From [Leptolyngbya] sp. JSC-1 (lineage in GTDB: Bacteria; Cyanobacteriota; Cyanobacteriia; Elainellales; Elainellaceae), in assembly GCA_000733415.1 (NCBI GenBank), contig KL662192.1, positions 310,240-374,239 of the forward strand: DNA of 64,000 nucleotides. The letters run 5' to 3'. How positions within the stretch are numbered: the first letter of the stretch is position 1; every line of letters begins with the position of its first letter. Shown here piece after piece: positions 43,201 through 51,068 of this stretch. Under the pieces are notes generated by a model, which ran no database searches, had not been told where the DNA came from, and worked only from the letters and a program-made list of their open reading frames with translations. Made by a program: the position numbers and the translations under genes.

Positions 43201-43558
43201 AAGTTTTGAACTGGATAGAGATCAATGGCGTAAGGAGATGTTTTCAGGACTGGTGACAGCCGTAGCCACAACCTATGAACAGCGGCGGTCAGGTGCTGCT
43301 GAAATTGCTCAGTTTAAGGTGGGTGACCAGTGGACTGCTTACGTTCAACCTACAGGTGACTTTATTGTTCGGAATGAAGCGAGGCGCACGATTTGTCGAG
43401 GAAATTTGCACACAGGTGAGGAAACAGTGTCACTTTCAGAAGAGTATGCTGGTGAGTTAGAGAGAATGATGGCAGCCAGAGAATCAACTGCTCAACATCA
43501 AGAAATATTAGTCATTAATCGTTACGATCCAAAATCGAGAGAGACGCAATTAAGTTGA
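40256..43558 (+). CDS. Two-barrel RNA polymerase related to eukaryotic RNAi RdRPs (QDE-1) and phage YonO
   Basis: This 1100-residue protein shows, in order, the motifs of single-chain double-psi-barrel RNA polymerases. Residues 152-165 read CHGKISPQLARQLG, like the DGxGxISxxxA motif of eukaryotic RdRPs, followed by FQFRFAWRKQW. Candidate barrel-1 lysines are K198 (FLSKGTLLPD) and K223 (MDRSSIKG). Barrel 2 reads GDVILTRYPIVNSDNIRLY, then ADFDGDQLMV with the metal-binding triad D448, D450, D452. Residues 559-564, VDSPKS in QALQVEVDSPKSAE, match the RdRP AVDFPKTG motif. It could copy RNA, transcribe plasmid DNA (as reported for YonO) or make primers. No Argonaute or Dicer-like gene is nearby. 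The last 500 residues are not recognised. Confidence 0.82.
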   Translation: MDLTTRVIEGSGISIPIFDGAHNNGKGRYLSEPEIIKNSLLEQMFEPEELQSLLLVKIDNRNPNANHLRSRNFADGTSRRLTFSSGNSYYFADDDLRQKIRRLFATEPDTACRYGSLLVSNCYKGSDRLENLRVKIVDFNDPEYAHYKTGDCHGKISPQLARQLGGEQNCPFQFRFAWRKQWAEESEENCPRVSFLSKGTLLPDARLTEAEGYDIIMDRSSIKGIKKARLDELVPCGDYEFPRAAMGNRGNARATSYDNSWQFTIWYSEDAVRQDLKQPTEKKAKVLADLQRNPLALARYIVQEYDKEQQRRQERSEEEFEDMDGTANSQVQESRWISLLRSDKYGQLVETPKFRKFATDYVAGRWRDLAIKSGYSHSSGMAMPSDDLPRGTVCVPHLPEGDVILTRYPIVNSDNIRLYRNSHDPELKKTRSVIWINPKDAEEYHQADFDGDQLMVSPASQLPNLAKETLRAGEPGRFEAVKQRPKLAYSEVVTDDGGSKYQNLAQIAAAANQNKVGLVATNIGRVQSSMPGEGENVERFERRQRKLLNRLFQALQVEVDSPKSAERLEDIKEIEGENLLSDAKRWSESHPSHFFDFKKDDRLYRSFAMPADAPGSINVLAREVVNPLWEPTRIRSRDRHEFRYLFPKDELSVDALEWAEELKTRFQQARDEIQERVGEDRDAFNEELGKLYDSYRAEINELFPTPEERFEGAAALWYTQHTRPEMDRHRRDCLVLAEQMDITFALQHGYEVPSEALPKDAYVLSVPFGADAIRWKETLEQKGIQFDAMIHPQLPMIEFALKDLPPRLVEKLEAKFGQNVNELDTLRVPDDLRIIPPADHTWAESRQDSGVGALAYNLLTEEVCQQLQAFQFDEIKVLGIRHNDFAGENFASKQWRNKTVSIQVGEFELPESHPEYYRYNGTPIVQIDDKNLGTFSPDTPKLPIGSFFEANLRPEGSSVVLKLNPDSIQLPEPVLPGAEAVQSFELDRDQWRKEMFSGLVTAVATTYEQRRSGAAEIAQFKVGDQWTAYVQPTGDFIVRNEARRTICRGNLHTGEETVSLSEEYAGELERMMAARESTAQHQEILVINRYDPKSRETQLS

Positions 43559-43762
43559 TACCATCACTCGTGCAATTGCCGCCAATACAAGGTGTTTGAA
43601 CAGTAGCTCATTAAGCGATTGATGCGTTGTCTCATCGATAGGTTGTTGGCTTCCATTCTCAACGAACTGCTATTTACAGTTTTGGCAACGGAAGCGTAGT
43701 TTGCCGTAATGGGTATGTCTATATTCGATAGTTTGGGCAGAGTTGCATTTGGTGCAGTTCAT
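43550..43762 (-). pseudogene. IS1-family transposase remnant (InsA-like N-terminus)
   Basis: Reading from an ATG at 43762, the frame gives MNCTKCNSAQTIEYRHTHYG, KLRFRCQNCK, then a TAG at 43670-43672. It continues in the same frame with QFVENGSQQPIDETTHQSL and LAAIARV. This matches the zinc-finger start of IS1-type transposases (C-x-x-C...CxxC, RQFVE, I-E, IARV). The stop replaces the expected Arg of RQFVE, and the frame ends at the 3' end of the RNA polymerase-like gene. No terminal repeats or second reading frame remain, so this is a decayed fragment. Confidence 0.75.
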
Positions 43763-43814
43763 TGCTGTAAGCACTCAAAAGAAATTTCAAAAGAGCTATA
43801 GAGCTATTACCGCT

Positions 43815-44981
43815 TCACGTCTGTCCTAACTTTTTCTTTACTGGTTTTGGCTCAACCGTTGTAATTACTTCACCTGTTTGGCTTGTGTCATATCCACCTA
43901 ATGCCTCCAGTTGCGATAGTACTCGGTGATGCCCTAATGTACTCAGTAATTGCTGCATAGGAGTTTCCTCTAGGTAAGGCTTGAGAGTAACTAGATCGTA
44001 GCGAGAACGATGTAGCGGGATGAAACCTAATCCGAAAGCAGCCGCAACCGATGCCGTACTCACTCCTGCTGACGCGTTCCCTGTTGCAATCGCATGGGCG
44101 ACTTCTAAATGGTTGTGGGCAATCTGGTCAAACCCGTTTAATGCATGAAATGGAATGCCAGCTTGCTGAAGCGATCGTTCTAGTAACTGACGGCTGCCAG
44201 ATCCTTGCTCTCGGTTCACGATCATGACATCAGGCTGGTTCAAATCGTGAATCGTCTTCAGTTTGAGGGGATTGTCGGGATGAATTAATAATCCTTCTTC
44301 CCAACTGCCTAAATTGATCAATACTGCTGCCGTCTCTTGTACAGCCGCTTGGACAAAGGAAACATTATAGTCTTGAGTAATTGGGTCATACAGGTGCATT
44401 CCCGCCATATGAACTTCCCCCCGACAGAGCCGCTCCAGGGCACTCATGCTGTTATCAAATGTCCAGTGGACTCGCAGGTTAGGATGCCAAATTTCAGCGG
44501 CGCGCGCCCAGAGGGAAAGTGCTGGAGTGCAGCCTGCCAGAACAACTGTGTACCGGAGTTTTTCCAGGTCATCCAGTAATTTAACGTGCAGAGTTGGTGA
44601 GTTGGTAGCATAGATTGCTTCGCCATCTGCCGGAATCATTTCCAAGCGAAAGGCGTTGTTTCCAATCAAGGGATGAGCAATCCAGCGTCCGCCGACTCGT
44701 GCTAGGCTCAATCGTAGCGGCGTGTCCCTGGGAAAATCTTGAGTGGGAACGGCTTCAAGTTCTGGAGTGTTTTGTTCGAGCCAGAATAAATCTTCGATCT
44801 GACATCCCAATGCCTTTGCCAGCCGAAGTGCCACTGTTGTGGAGGGAGCATATTGCCCTGTCTCCACCCCACCGATCATTTGGCGAGAAACCCCGGCAAT
44901 CGCGGCTAAATCCTGCTGGCTCATGCCCAGACGTAGCCGAATTTGCTTGAGATTATTGCAAAGGTCGTTATCTTGCTTCAC
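43815..44981 (-). CDS. XRE-family regulator with substrate-binding-like domain (molybdate/tungstate operon regulator)
   Basis: A 388-residue protein. Residues 8-65 are an XRE helix-turn-helix (LKQIRLRLGMSQQDLAAIAG, SRQMIGGVETGQYAP). Residues 95-360 are a periplasmic-binding-protein-like fold (VVLAGCTPALSLWARAAE, MIVNREQGSGSRQLLERSL, HAIATGNASAGVSTASVA) of the type fused to regulators of molybdate uptake and of molybdopterin genes. It would sense the oxyanion or a cofactor inside the cell and control the adjacent transporter, encoded just upstream on the same strand. The perfect inverted repeat upstream of modA is a likely target site. Confidence 0.78.
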   Translation of the reverse strand: MKQDNDLCNNLKQIRLRLGMSQQDLAAIAGVSRQMIGGVETGQYAPSTTVALRLAKALGCQIEDLFWLEQNTPELEAVPTQDFPRDTPLRLSLARVGGRWIAHPLIGNNAFRLEMIPADGEAIYATNSPTLHVKLLDDLEKLRYTVVLAGCTPALSLWARAAEIWHPNLRVHWTFDNSMSALERLCRGEVHMAGMHLYDPITQDYNVSFVQAAVQETAAVLINLGSWEEGLLIHPDNPLKLKTIHDLNQPDVMIVNREQGSGSRQLLERSLQQAGIPFHALNGFDQIAHNHLEVAHAIATGNASAGVSTASVAAAFGLGFIPLHRSRYDLVTLKPYLEETPMQQLLSTLGHHRVLSQLEALGGYDTSQTGEVITTVEPKPVKKKLGQT

Positions 44982-45046
44982 GCGGTCTTACCCTGCTTCA
45001 TTAGAACGAATTGACATACGGTGCTCTTTGCGGTGGTCAGAACTTT

Positions 45047-46114
45047 TCAAGGATTCAACAATAATAATTTCGATGGTTCCATGTGTGTGAACCAGGGCAT
45101 CGGACGATTTTTCAGCCGTTCCCACTTCTCCTTAAAAACTTCTGCCTGGAGGTGATAGTCATCTGGATCAGTCGGTGGCTCACCCAGTTTCAAATACAGC
45201 GTCATACGGTGAGGCGTTTCACTCGTCCAGACTAACCAGGTTGGAAAGGTGTTCGGTTGATCCAGGGTTTCTGGAAATGTAATTTGATGAGCACGGATGC
45301 CAACATGAGTATGCCTGGACGAAACTGACTTCACGGTTTGCAGGGTACAGTCCCAATCAATGGCATGAATTTTCTGGGCGGCAATGGGCTGGATGTGAGA
45401 GTAATTTTTACATCCAGTCAGTTGAGCAACGGTCAAGCTGTCAGGATGATCAAAAATGGCTTGTTTTTGCCCCTCTGCCACAACCTTTCCAACAGAGAGA
45501 ACCAGCAGTTTTTGGCAGATGCGGTATGCCTCTTCCAGGTTATGACTGACGAACAGGGTCAGTCCCTTGTAACTAGACAGCGTTTTACTCAGTTGCTTTT
45601 CCAACTCACTGCGTAAATAAGTATCGAGAGCAGAAAAAGGTTCATCCAGTAGCAGCACATCGGGTTCTGTTGCCAATGCTCTGGCTAAAGCGACTCGCTG
45701 TTGCTGTCCACCCGATAGTTGATGCGGATAGCGGTCGCCCAATCCCGATAACTTCATCTGTTCTAGTTGCTCGATGACTCGTCGATTGGTCGCATTTTTC
45801 GATAGCCCTTTTAACCCATAGGCAACATTTTGAGCCACTGTCAGATGCGGAAAGAGAGCATAGTTTTGAAACAAAAATCCAACTTTGCGATCGCGACTAG
45901 GCAGATTAATTCCTTTACGAGAATCGTACAGAATTTGATCATTCAGCACGATTTTGCCGCTGGTAGGGGTCTCAATTCCAGCAATGCAGCGCAGTGTCAT
46001 GCTTTTGCCAGAACCCGAACTGCCTAAAATTCCCAGTGCTTCTCCCTCCAGATCAAAAGTGACTTCTAAGAGATAGCTAGGGAGTTGCTTCTTAATATCG
46101 ACTATCAACCGCAT
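45047..46114 (-). CDS. modC: Molybdate ABC transporter ATP-binding protein
   Basis: A 355-residue ABC ATPase: Walker A GSSGSGKS, Q-loop LFQNYALFPHL, signature LSGGQQQRVALARAL, Walker B VLLLDEPFSALD and H-loop LFVSHNLEEAYR. The C-terminal 130 residues contain a TOBE-like part (SRHTHVGIRAHQITF) typical of ModC, which binds oxyanion. It overlaps the permease gene by 23 bases. Its domains and neighbours assign it to molybdate (or tungstate) import; sulfate-type transporters are the nearest alternative. Confidence 0.85.
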   Translation of the reverse strand: MRLIVDIKKQLPSYLLEVTFDLEGEALGILGSSGSGKSMTLRCIAGIETPTSGKIVLNDQILYDSRKGINLPSRDRKVGFLFQNYALFPHLTVAQNVAYGLKGLSKNATNRRVIEQLEQMKLSGLGDRYPHQLSGGQQQRVALARALATEPDVLLLDEPFSALDTYLRSELEKQLSKTLSSYKGLTLFVSHNLEEAYRICQKLLVLSVGKVVAEGQKQAIFDHPDSLTVAQLTGCKNYSHIQPIAAQKIHAIDWDCTLQTVKSVSSRHTHVGIRAHQITFPETLDQPNTFPTWLVWTSETPHRMTLYLKLGEPPTDPDDYHLQAEVFKEKWERLKNRPMPWFTHMEPSKLLLLNP

Positions 46115-46775
46115 CTATTTTCCCCTTACCCTTCTCCTTTTGCCGTTCTAGAAGTCTGACCCACCACAGTAAGGTAAAGGCGATCGTCGTCATGAGCAGC
46201 ACCATGACATTTGCCAGTCCATAGTTTTGAGATTGCACCGCATCGTAGATTGCCAGGGGCAAGGTTTGTGTGCGTCCAGGGATGCTCCCTGCCACCATCA
46301 AGGTTGCGCCAAATTCCCCCAGCCCCCTGGCAACGCTCAAGCCAAACCCCGCTAGAATGCCTCGGTAGGCAAGCGGTAAGGTGATCCGCCAGAGGATTTC
46401 GGCTTCCTTGGAACCGAGCGTCCGCGCGGCTGCTTCTAGTTCTGAGTTGACGCTGCCGATTGCTGCTCTCGTCGATTCCACCATGAGGGGCAACGCGACA
46501 ACAGCAGATGCGATCGCCCCTGCCTGCCAGGTAAATAAAAGATTAATTCCCAACCATTCTTTAATTGGGCTGCCCCGCCCTAACGCAAGTAACAAGAAAT
46601 AGCCCACCACGCTAGGCGGTAGTACCAACGGCAAATTGAGCAACGTGGAGATAAAAATCTGTCCCGGAAATTGTTTTCTGGCTAGAAAGATTCCGAAGCT
46701 CAGTCCGAACACCAGAATCAAAACACTCGCCACAAGTGTGACCTGTAGCGACAAGATCGAAGGTTCCCAGAGCAT
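46092..46775 (-). CDS. modB: Molybdate ABC transporter permease
   Basis: A 227-residue inner-membrane protein with about five helices and the EAA-loop motif AARTLGSKEAEILWRITLPLA that docks the ATPase. The preceding signature LPLVLPPSVVGYFLLLALGR is characteristic of ModB. The ATG at 46775 begins MLWEPSILSLQVTL. It overlaps modC and follows modA by 28 bases, a standard modABC order. Confidence 0.88.
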   Translation of the reverse strand: MLWEPSILSLQVTLVASVLILVFGLSFGIFLARKQFPGQIFISTLLNLPLVLPPSVVGYFLLLALGRGSPIKEWLGINLLFTWQAGAIASAVVALPLMVESTRAAIGSVNSELEAAARTLGSKEAEILWRITLPLAYRGILAGFGLSVARGLGEFGATLMVAGSIPGRTQTLPLAIYDAVQSQNYGLANVMVLLMTTIAFTLLWWVRLLERQKEKGKGKIDAVDSRY

Positions 46776-46803
46776 GATAAAAGCCCCCTTTCACCTTTAT
46801 GCC

Positions 46804-47625
46804 TTATGACACAGGATTCTCTCCTGGTAGAACAAAGCCATATTTCTGCATTAAGGGTCTACCCTTAATGCCATTAATGAAGGCAGCAAATTGCTTTGCT
46901 GCTCCGGGGTGGGGAGCGCTTTTGGGTACTGCCAGCATTTGTTCTAGGGGTTTGTGCAAATCAGCAGGGATCAACGTCCACTTTCCAGGCTTATTGACGC
47001 TAATTGAGAGCGCCACGATCGCCACATCCACATTTCCCGTTTCAGCATACTGCTGGGTTTGCTTGATGTTTTCACCCAGCACCAACTTCGGCTGGATGGT
47101 GTTCCAAATTCCTGCCGATTGCAAAGCCTCCCGCGCCGCGACTCCATAGGGCGCGTGGTCAGGATTGGCGATCGCCACCCGCTGAATTTCTGGTTTCATC
47201 AGATCTTGAATCGCCTTGATTTCAAGGGCACTTCCTTCCTTTTGCCAAAGCGTGATCCGTCCTACACCGTATAGCGCCTTGGTCTCTGAAAGCACTAATC
47301 CCTGTTTGTCCAACTCCTCGACAAACTTCTTGTTGGCTGCGGCAAACAAGTCTACAGGTGCGCCTCGCTCGATCTGTTGGGCTAACTGTCCTGTTGAACC
47401 CAAGTTAAACGTCACTTTGTTTCCGGTTTCCTGCTCCCATAGTTTGCCAATTTCTGGAAAGACGTAGTTCAAGTCGGCAGCAGCGGAAACCGTTAGGGTA
47501 ATTGGCTCAGCGGAGGGAGGCTGAGAAGCCACAGGAGTCGAAGATGGCTGATTCACTGTAGTCACTCCACACGCTGCCAGCAATCCAAAGAGGGCAACCA
47601 CCAGAAACCACCGACTTTTCTTCAT
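46804..47625 (-). CDS. modA: Molybdate-binding periplasmic lipoprotein
   Basis: A 273-residue binding protein with a lipoprotein signal (LLAACG) and a Ser/Pro linker. The ModA fold shows the conserved LTVSAAADLNYVFPEIGKLW start, FNLGSTGQLAQQIERGAPVDLF, the IANPDHAPYG motif and the VALSISVNKPG/TLIPADLHKP end. Ser and Thr in these motifs line the oxyanion pocket. It is the first gene of modABC and lies downstream of a perfect 15-base inverted repeat. Tungstate specificity cannot be excluded. Confidence 0.88.
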   Translation of the reverse strand: MKKSRWFLVVALFGLLAACGVTTVNQPSSTPVASQPPSAEPITLTVSAAADLNYVFPEIGKLWEQETGNKVTFNLGSTGQLAQQIERGAPVDLFAAANKKFVEELDKQGLVLSETKALYGVGRITLWQKEGSALEIKAIQDLMKPEIQRVAIANPDHAPYGVAAREALQSAGIWNTIQPKLVLGENIKQTQQYAETGNVDVAIVALSISVNKPGKWTLIPADLHKPLEQMLAVPKSAPHPGAAKQFAAFINGIKGRPLMQKYGFVLPGENPVS

Positions 47626-47655
47626 TGTTCTCCCCTTTTTCGCTGTCTTGAATGA

Positions 47656-47700
47656 TCTAATGCAAGTATATTAGCATTTTGCCAGTATACTTGCATTAGA
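47656..47700. promoter_or_regulatory. Perfect 15-base inverted repeat, likely operator between modA and the TSUP operon
   Basis: TCTAATGCAAGTATA (47656-47670) and its exact complement (47686-47700) are separated by 15 bases. They lie between the divergent modA gene and the small ORF before the TSUP permease. The site is positioned to control both directions and is the best candidate binding site for the XRE-type regulator encoded at 43815. Confidence 0.75.
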
Positions 47701-47715
47701 TTTGTAGCCTGTCCC

Positions 47716-47901
47716 ATGCCTAAACCCAGTGCTGCTTCGGAAGAAACACGAAGTACTACAGAGGCTTACATGAGAGTGTTAGGAACTGGTGAAACCGTTG
47801 TTAGCTTAATGGCAGGATTGAGAGACTTGATAGACACAGTGAGGCGAGTGAAAACTGATGAGAAAACCCAGCGCATCAGAAGAGATGAAGGTAAATGCTA
47901 G
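47716..47901 (+). CDS. Small hypothetical protein upstream of the TSUP permease
   Basis: A 61-residue basic protein (MPKPSAASEETRSTTEAYMR..., LMAGLRDLIDTVRRVKTDEK) with one amphipathic helix and no known motif. It begins 15 bases after the inverted repeat and overlaps the start of the TSUP gene, so it may be translated as a leader. No clear Shine-Dalgarno site is seen; it could be noncoding leader sequence. Confidence 0.35.
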   Translation: MPKPSAASEETRSTTEAYMRVLGTGETVVSLMAGLRDLIDTVRRVKTDEKTQRIRRDEGKC

Positions 47902-48703
47902 TCTTTCTGTTCAATATCATCCCCAACTTGCATTCTTCTATGCTGTGCCGATTGGGGTACTAGGCGGGCTAATTGGTTTAGGAGGTGCTGAGTTTCGGCT
48001 CCCTGTATTAGCTGGTGTACTGCGCTACTCCGCACGTCAAGCTGTTCCGTTGAACCTAGCTGTTAGTCTGATTACGATCGCAGCATCCTTGATTATCCGA
48101 GGTAGAACACTCTCCTTCGAGACAGTGATGCCTCTGTTGCCTGTAGTAATGTCCTTGATTGCTGGAGCGATCATTACAGCTTTTCTCGGTGTAGCTTGGG
48201 CAGGACGGCTCTCAAATGAGCAGCTTGAGCGAACTATTTTAGTGTTGCTGGTAGGAGTTGGAATTGCTCTGATTGTTGAAAGCCTTTTGCCTCAAAAGAT
48301 ACCAGCCCTCTTACCCGCCGCCTTAAGTTGGCGTATTCCAGCCGGAGTTCTGTTTGGCTTGGCGATCGGGCTGGTCAGTAGTTTACTGGGGGTTGCTGGG
48401 GGCGAAATTATTATCCCTACACTTGTTTTTGCTTTCGGTGTAGACATTAAAACGGCGGGAACCGCAAGTTTGCTCATCAGTTTTCCGACTGTGTTAGTTG
48501 GATTAGTTAAGTACACGAGTCAGGGCGTATTCCGTAACCGCTCCAGCCTTAAAAACACCGTTGCTCCAATGGGTGTTGGGTCAGTCTTGGGAGCAGTTGT
48601 CGGGGGAATGTTGGCTGGGGTTATTCCAGCATCGGCTTTAAAATTCGTTCTAGGAATAATCTTAAATATTTCAGCGTTTCGAGTGTTTCAAAAACCTAGA
48701 TAA
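47858..48703 (+). CDS. TSUP (TauE/SafE) family anion permease
   Basis: A 281-residue membrane protein with about eight helices in two similar halves. Each half has the family motif: GVLGGLIGLGGAEFRLPVL near the start and GLVSSLLGVAGGEIIIPTL in the middle. TSUP proteins move sulfite, sulfonates or related anions across the inner membrane. An ATG at 47888 (MKVNASLSV) is an equally good start. Its position opposite modA, behind a shared operator, suggests co-regulation with oxyanion uptake. The substrate is not known. Confidence 0.82.
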   Translation: MRKPSASEEMKVNASLSVQYHPQLAFFYAVPIGVLGGLIGLGGAEFRLPVLAGVLRYSARQAVPLNLAVSLITIAASLIIRGRTLSFETVMPLLPVVMSLIAGAIITAFLGVAWAGRLSNEQLERTILVLLVGVGIALIVESLLPQKIPALLPAALSWRIPAGVLFGLAIGLVSSLLGVAGGEIIIPTLVFAFGVDIKTAGTASLLISFPTVLVGLVKYTSQGVFRNRSSLKNTVAPMGVGSVLGAVVGGMLAGVIPASALKFVLGIILNISAFRVFQKPR

Positions 48704-49097
48704 AGTACCTTGCTATCTCTAAATTCAAAATGATGTCATAAAACAATCAATTTGAATTTAGTTAAATATCAAAGCAAATCCAATCTAATTTCCCCTCGCT
48801 CCAGTTTCTCAACGATCTCCTCAAGAATCCAAATCTCGACTACGTTGGGGACGGTAGCTTCACTGAACTAGTAAGTTTAGTCTGATGATGTGAGTCTTTA
48901 CAAGCGTTGGGATCGTATTCTTGTGCGGTAAACCTCAATCACTTACTCTTTCCAATTCTGATTCTGTATTTAAAGATTTCTCACTAATTGTAGCCAGATG
49001 GATACTCTACAAATTGCCATTAGGTATAGGTAGCAAGCTCTAGAGCCTTGTTAGGGTGACATCTACAGCAACCTTAACTTGTGTTCCAGGGCTGCCT
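48704..49097. other. Intergenic region before the T4SS operon
   Basis: No gene is supported. On the minus strand, about 48772-48870 reads as 30 sense codons (VVEIWILEEIVEKLERGEIR) between stops without a start, which could be a decayed gene fragment. The T4SS operon promoter probably lies in the last 150 bases. Confidence 0.45.
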
Positions 49098-51035
49098 ATG
49101 GCTACCAAAACACCTACCCGACCCAAGCAGCGGCAGAGTACCCAGAAGCGATCCTGGCAAAACCTGACCGATCGCCGCAAACTCCGCCATCTTGAAAACA
49201 CCCTGGATAAAGCCATCACCAACGCGCTCCAAGAGGGGGGCATTGAGTCCCATGAGGACTTCAAGGCTTATGTCGAATTGTTTAGTGAGCGATCAGGCAA
49301 GGCTCCCATCACTGTTGAGCTTTGTGAAGGCAGTGGCAACGATGATGAAATTCGAGGCTACCGCTTCTACCTCACCAGCGACCCCAGCCAAAGAACCAGT
49401 GGCAAGTATCTGATCAAGAACCTGGAAGGCGTTACAGACAAGGATGAAAACTACTTTACACCCTCCAACATTGCTGAAATGTTTGAGTTTGAAGAGGCAG
49501 AATTCGATGATTTGGATGCTGACTTGAATGATGCCCTTGATCTCGACGACGACTTTGATGAAGAGCCAGACGAGGATTTAGATACGCTATTAGATGCCGA
49601 TTTGGATGATTTGGAGGATGGGGAAATTGCTCCACCTCCGACAGCGAAACAACAAGCCAAAACGTCACCGAAAGCTCAGAGTAGAACTCAATCCAAGACG
49701 CAGGTTCAAGGCAAAGCTGGTAAATCCAATCAGCGAGACTTCCGCTACCGAGACCCAATGGAGGAAGCGTCGCGTCTCAGTGCTTCGGCTGCGGTAAATG
49801 GACGCGAAACAAATGGAGTGAATGTGGCAGGGCTGGCAGGGCAACTCGCAACCCTGGGTATTGTAGTGGGACAAGGAGTGCTAGAAAACCTGACAGCTCA
49901 GGGCGATGAGGAACGGATTGAACGAATCGTCCGAGAACTTCAGCGGCAGAATGAGCAGGTAGACAACCTGACCAGCCGTTTACAGGAAGCAACAACCGGA
50001 CACGCAACGGTAACGCCAACAGCGGAGCCAGAACAAATTGCGGTTGAGAATCCTCTTGCAACTGCGGCTACGACAGTTGGAAGTAAAATAGACAGGCTGG
50101 GTGTAAAACTAGATCCCACTTACAAATCTCAACCACTGGAATTGGACCGTGAAGCCAGTATCAGCGAACAGCTTGATCAGATTGAGTCGTATCTGAAAGG
50201 TCTTTCTAAACGACTTGATCGTTTAGAAATTGCGGTGAGCCGTTTAGAGAAGCAAATTGCAGAACAAACCAGTTCTTCAATGGCTGAGCTAGAGGTGGAT
50301 ACAGAAGAAAGTAAAGCTGCGGCACCCGCACAAGCGATCGCAGAACCCAAAGTGCTGGAACAACTTATGGCGCGACGCGCTGATCCTGAACAAGTTTCTT
50401 GTGCAGAATCTTTGGTGGGCTTTGCCAGAGTTACTAAGGAACTTTCGGATGATGCTGATCAAGAAGGAATTGCGATTTCCAGTAACAAAACTCTGCGGAT
50501 GGAAGAGCAAGGGAAGCAGGTGGCGATCGCCCTCAACAACCACCAAGGCAATACTCTTTTTGCAGGCAATCGTACTGATGGGCAGTGGACGATCGCCGCA
50601 GATCATCTCAGTCCTGATGAAAAAACTAGCATCGCTAAACTTCCCCAGTCCAAAGAAGAATACCTCACCAAAGCTAGTGCCCAAGCATTGATTGCCACCT
50701 TCCAAGAAAAGTTATCAGAGCGATTTAGCGGTGAGTCTGAACCTGTTTTTACCTGGACAGATCAAGGCAAAGCCAAATACGAGTTTGAAGTTGTGAATTT
50801 ACCAAATGGAACACAGTTGCTTCAAGGATTCGACCCGAACCATAAGGATGAACAGGTGTTTGATGCCATGTTAGTGCCCGGTCAATCTCCTGATATTTTG
50901 CATTGCAGTATTCCACTACGAGAGATGGAATCAGTCATCAATGATCGATCAGAGGAACGAACAGATGATAAGCACTCAAATCGCCGTTCTGGTAAAGGCC
51001 CTGCCAAACCTAATCGTGAAGAGTTGCAAGTTTAA
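49098..51035 (+). CDS. Large hypothetical protein at the head of the T4SS operon
   Basis: About 645 residues from the ATG at 49098 (a GTG at 49056 is upstream). It has a basic N-terminus (MATKTPTRPKQRQSTQKRSW), a globular region (60-130), a strongly acidic stretch (about 150-190, Asp/Glu-rich), a Gln/Lys/Thr-rich linker, a coiled coil (around 365-395, EQLDQIESYLKGLSKRLDRL) and a C-terminal alpha/beta domain (450-620). No relaxase His cluster or ATP-binding motif is visible. It may be a transfer accessory protein binding DNA or the coupling protein, by position only. Confidence 0.55.
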   Translation: MATKTPTRPKQRQSTQKRSWQNLTDRRKLRHLENTLDKAITNALQEGGIESHEDFKAYVELFSERSGKAPITVELCEGSGNDDEIRGYRFYLTSDPSQRTSGKYLIKNLEGVTDKDENYFTPSNIAEMFEFEEAEFDDLDADLNDALDLDDDFDEEPDEDLDTLLDADLDDLEDGEIAPPPTAKQQAKTSPKAQSRTQSKTQVQGKAGKSNQRDFRYRDPMEEASRLSASAAVNGRETNGVNVAGLAGQLATLGIVVGQGVLENLTAQGDEERIERIVRELQRQNEQVDNLTSRLQEATTGHATVTPTAEPEQIAVENPLATAATTVGSKIDRLGVKLDPTYKSQPLELDREASISEQLDQIESYLKGLSKRLDRLEIAVSRLEKQIAEQTSSSMAELEVDTEESKAAAPAQAIAEPKVLEQLMARRADPEQVSCAESLVGFARVTKELSDDADQEGIAISSNKTLRMEEQGKQVAIALNNHQGNTLFAGNRTDGQWTIAADHLSPDEKTSIAKLPQSKEEYLTKASAQALIATFQEKLSERFSGESEPVFTWTDQGKAKYEFEVVNLPNGTQLLQGFDPNHKDEQVFDAMLVPGQSPDILHCSIPLREMESVINDRSEERTDDKHSNRRSGKGPAKPNREELQV

Positions 51036-51068
51036 GACACAGATTGTATCAGCACTCATGAGGAATAT

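Noticed and set aside
49451..49660. Minus-strand Ser-rich ORF
   Set aside because: Antisense of the acidic stretch in the T4SS-operon protein.
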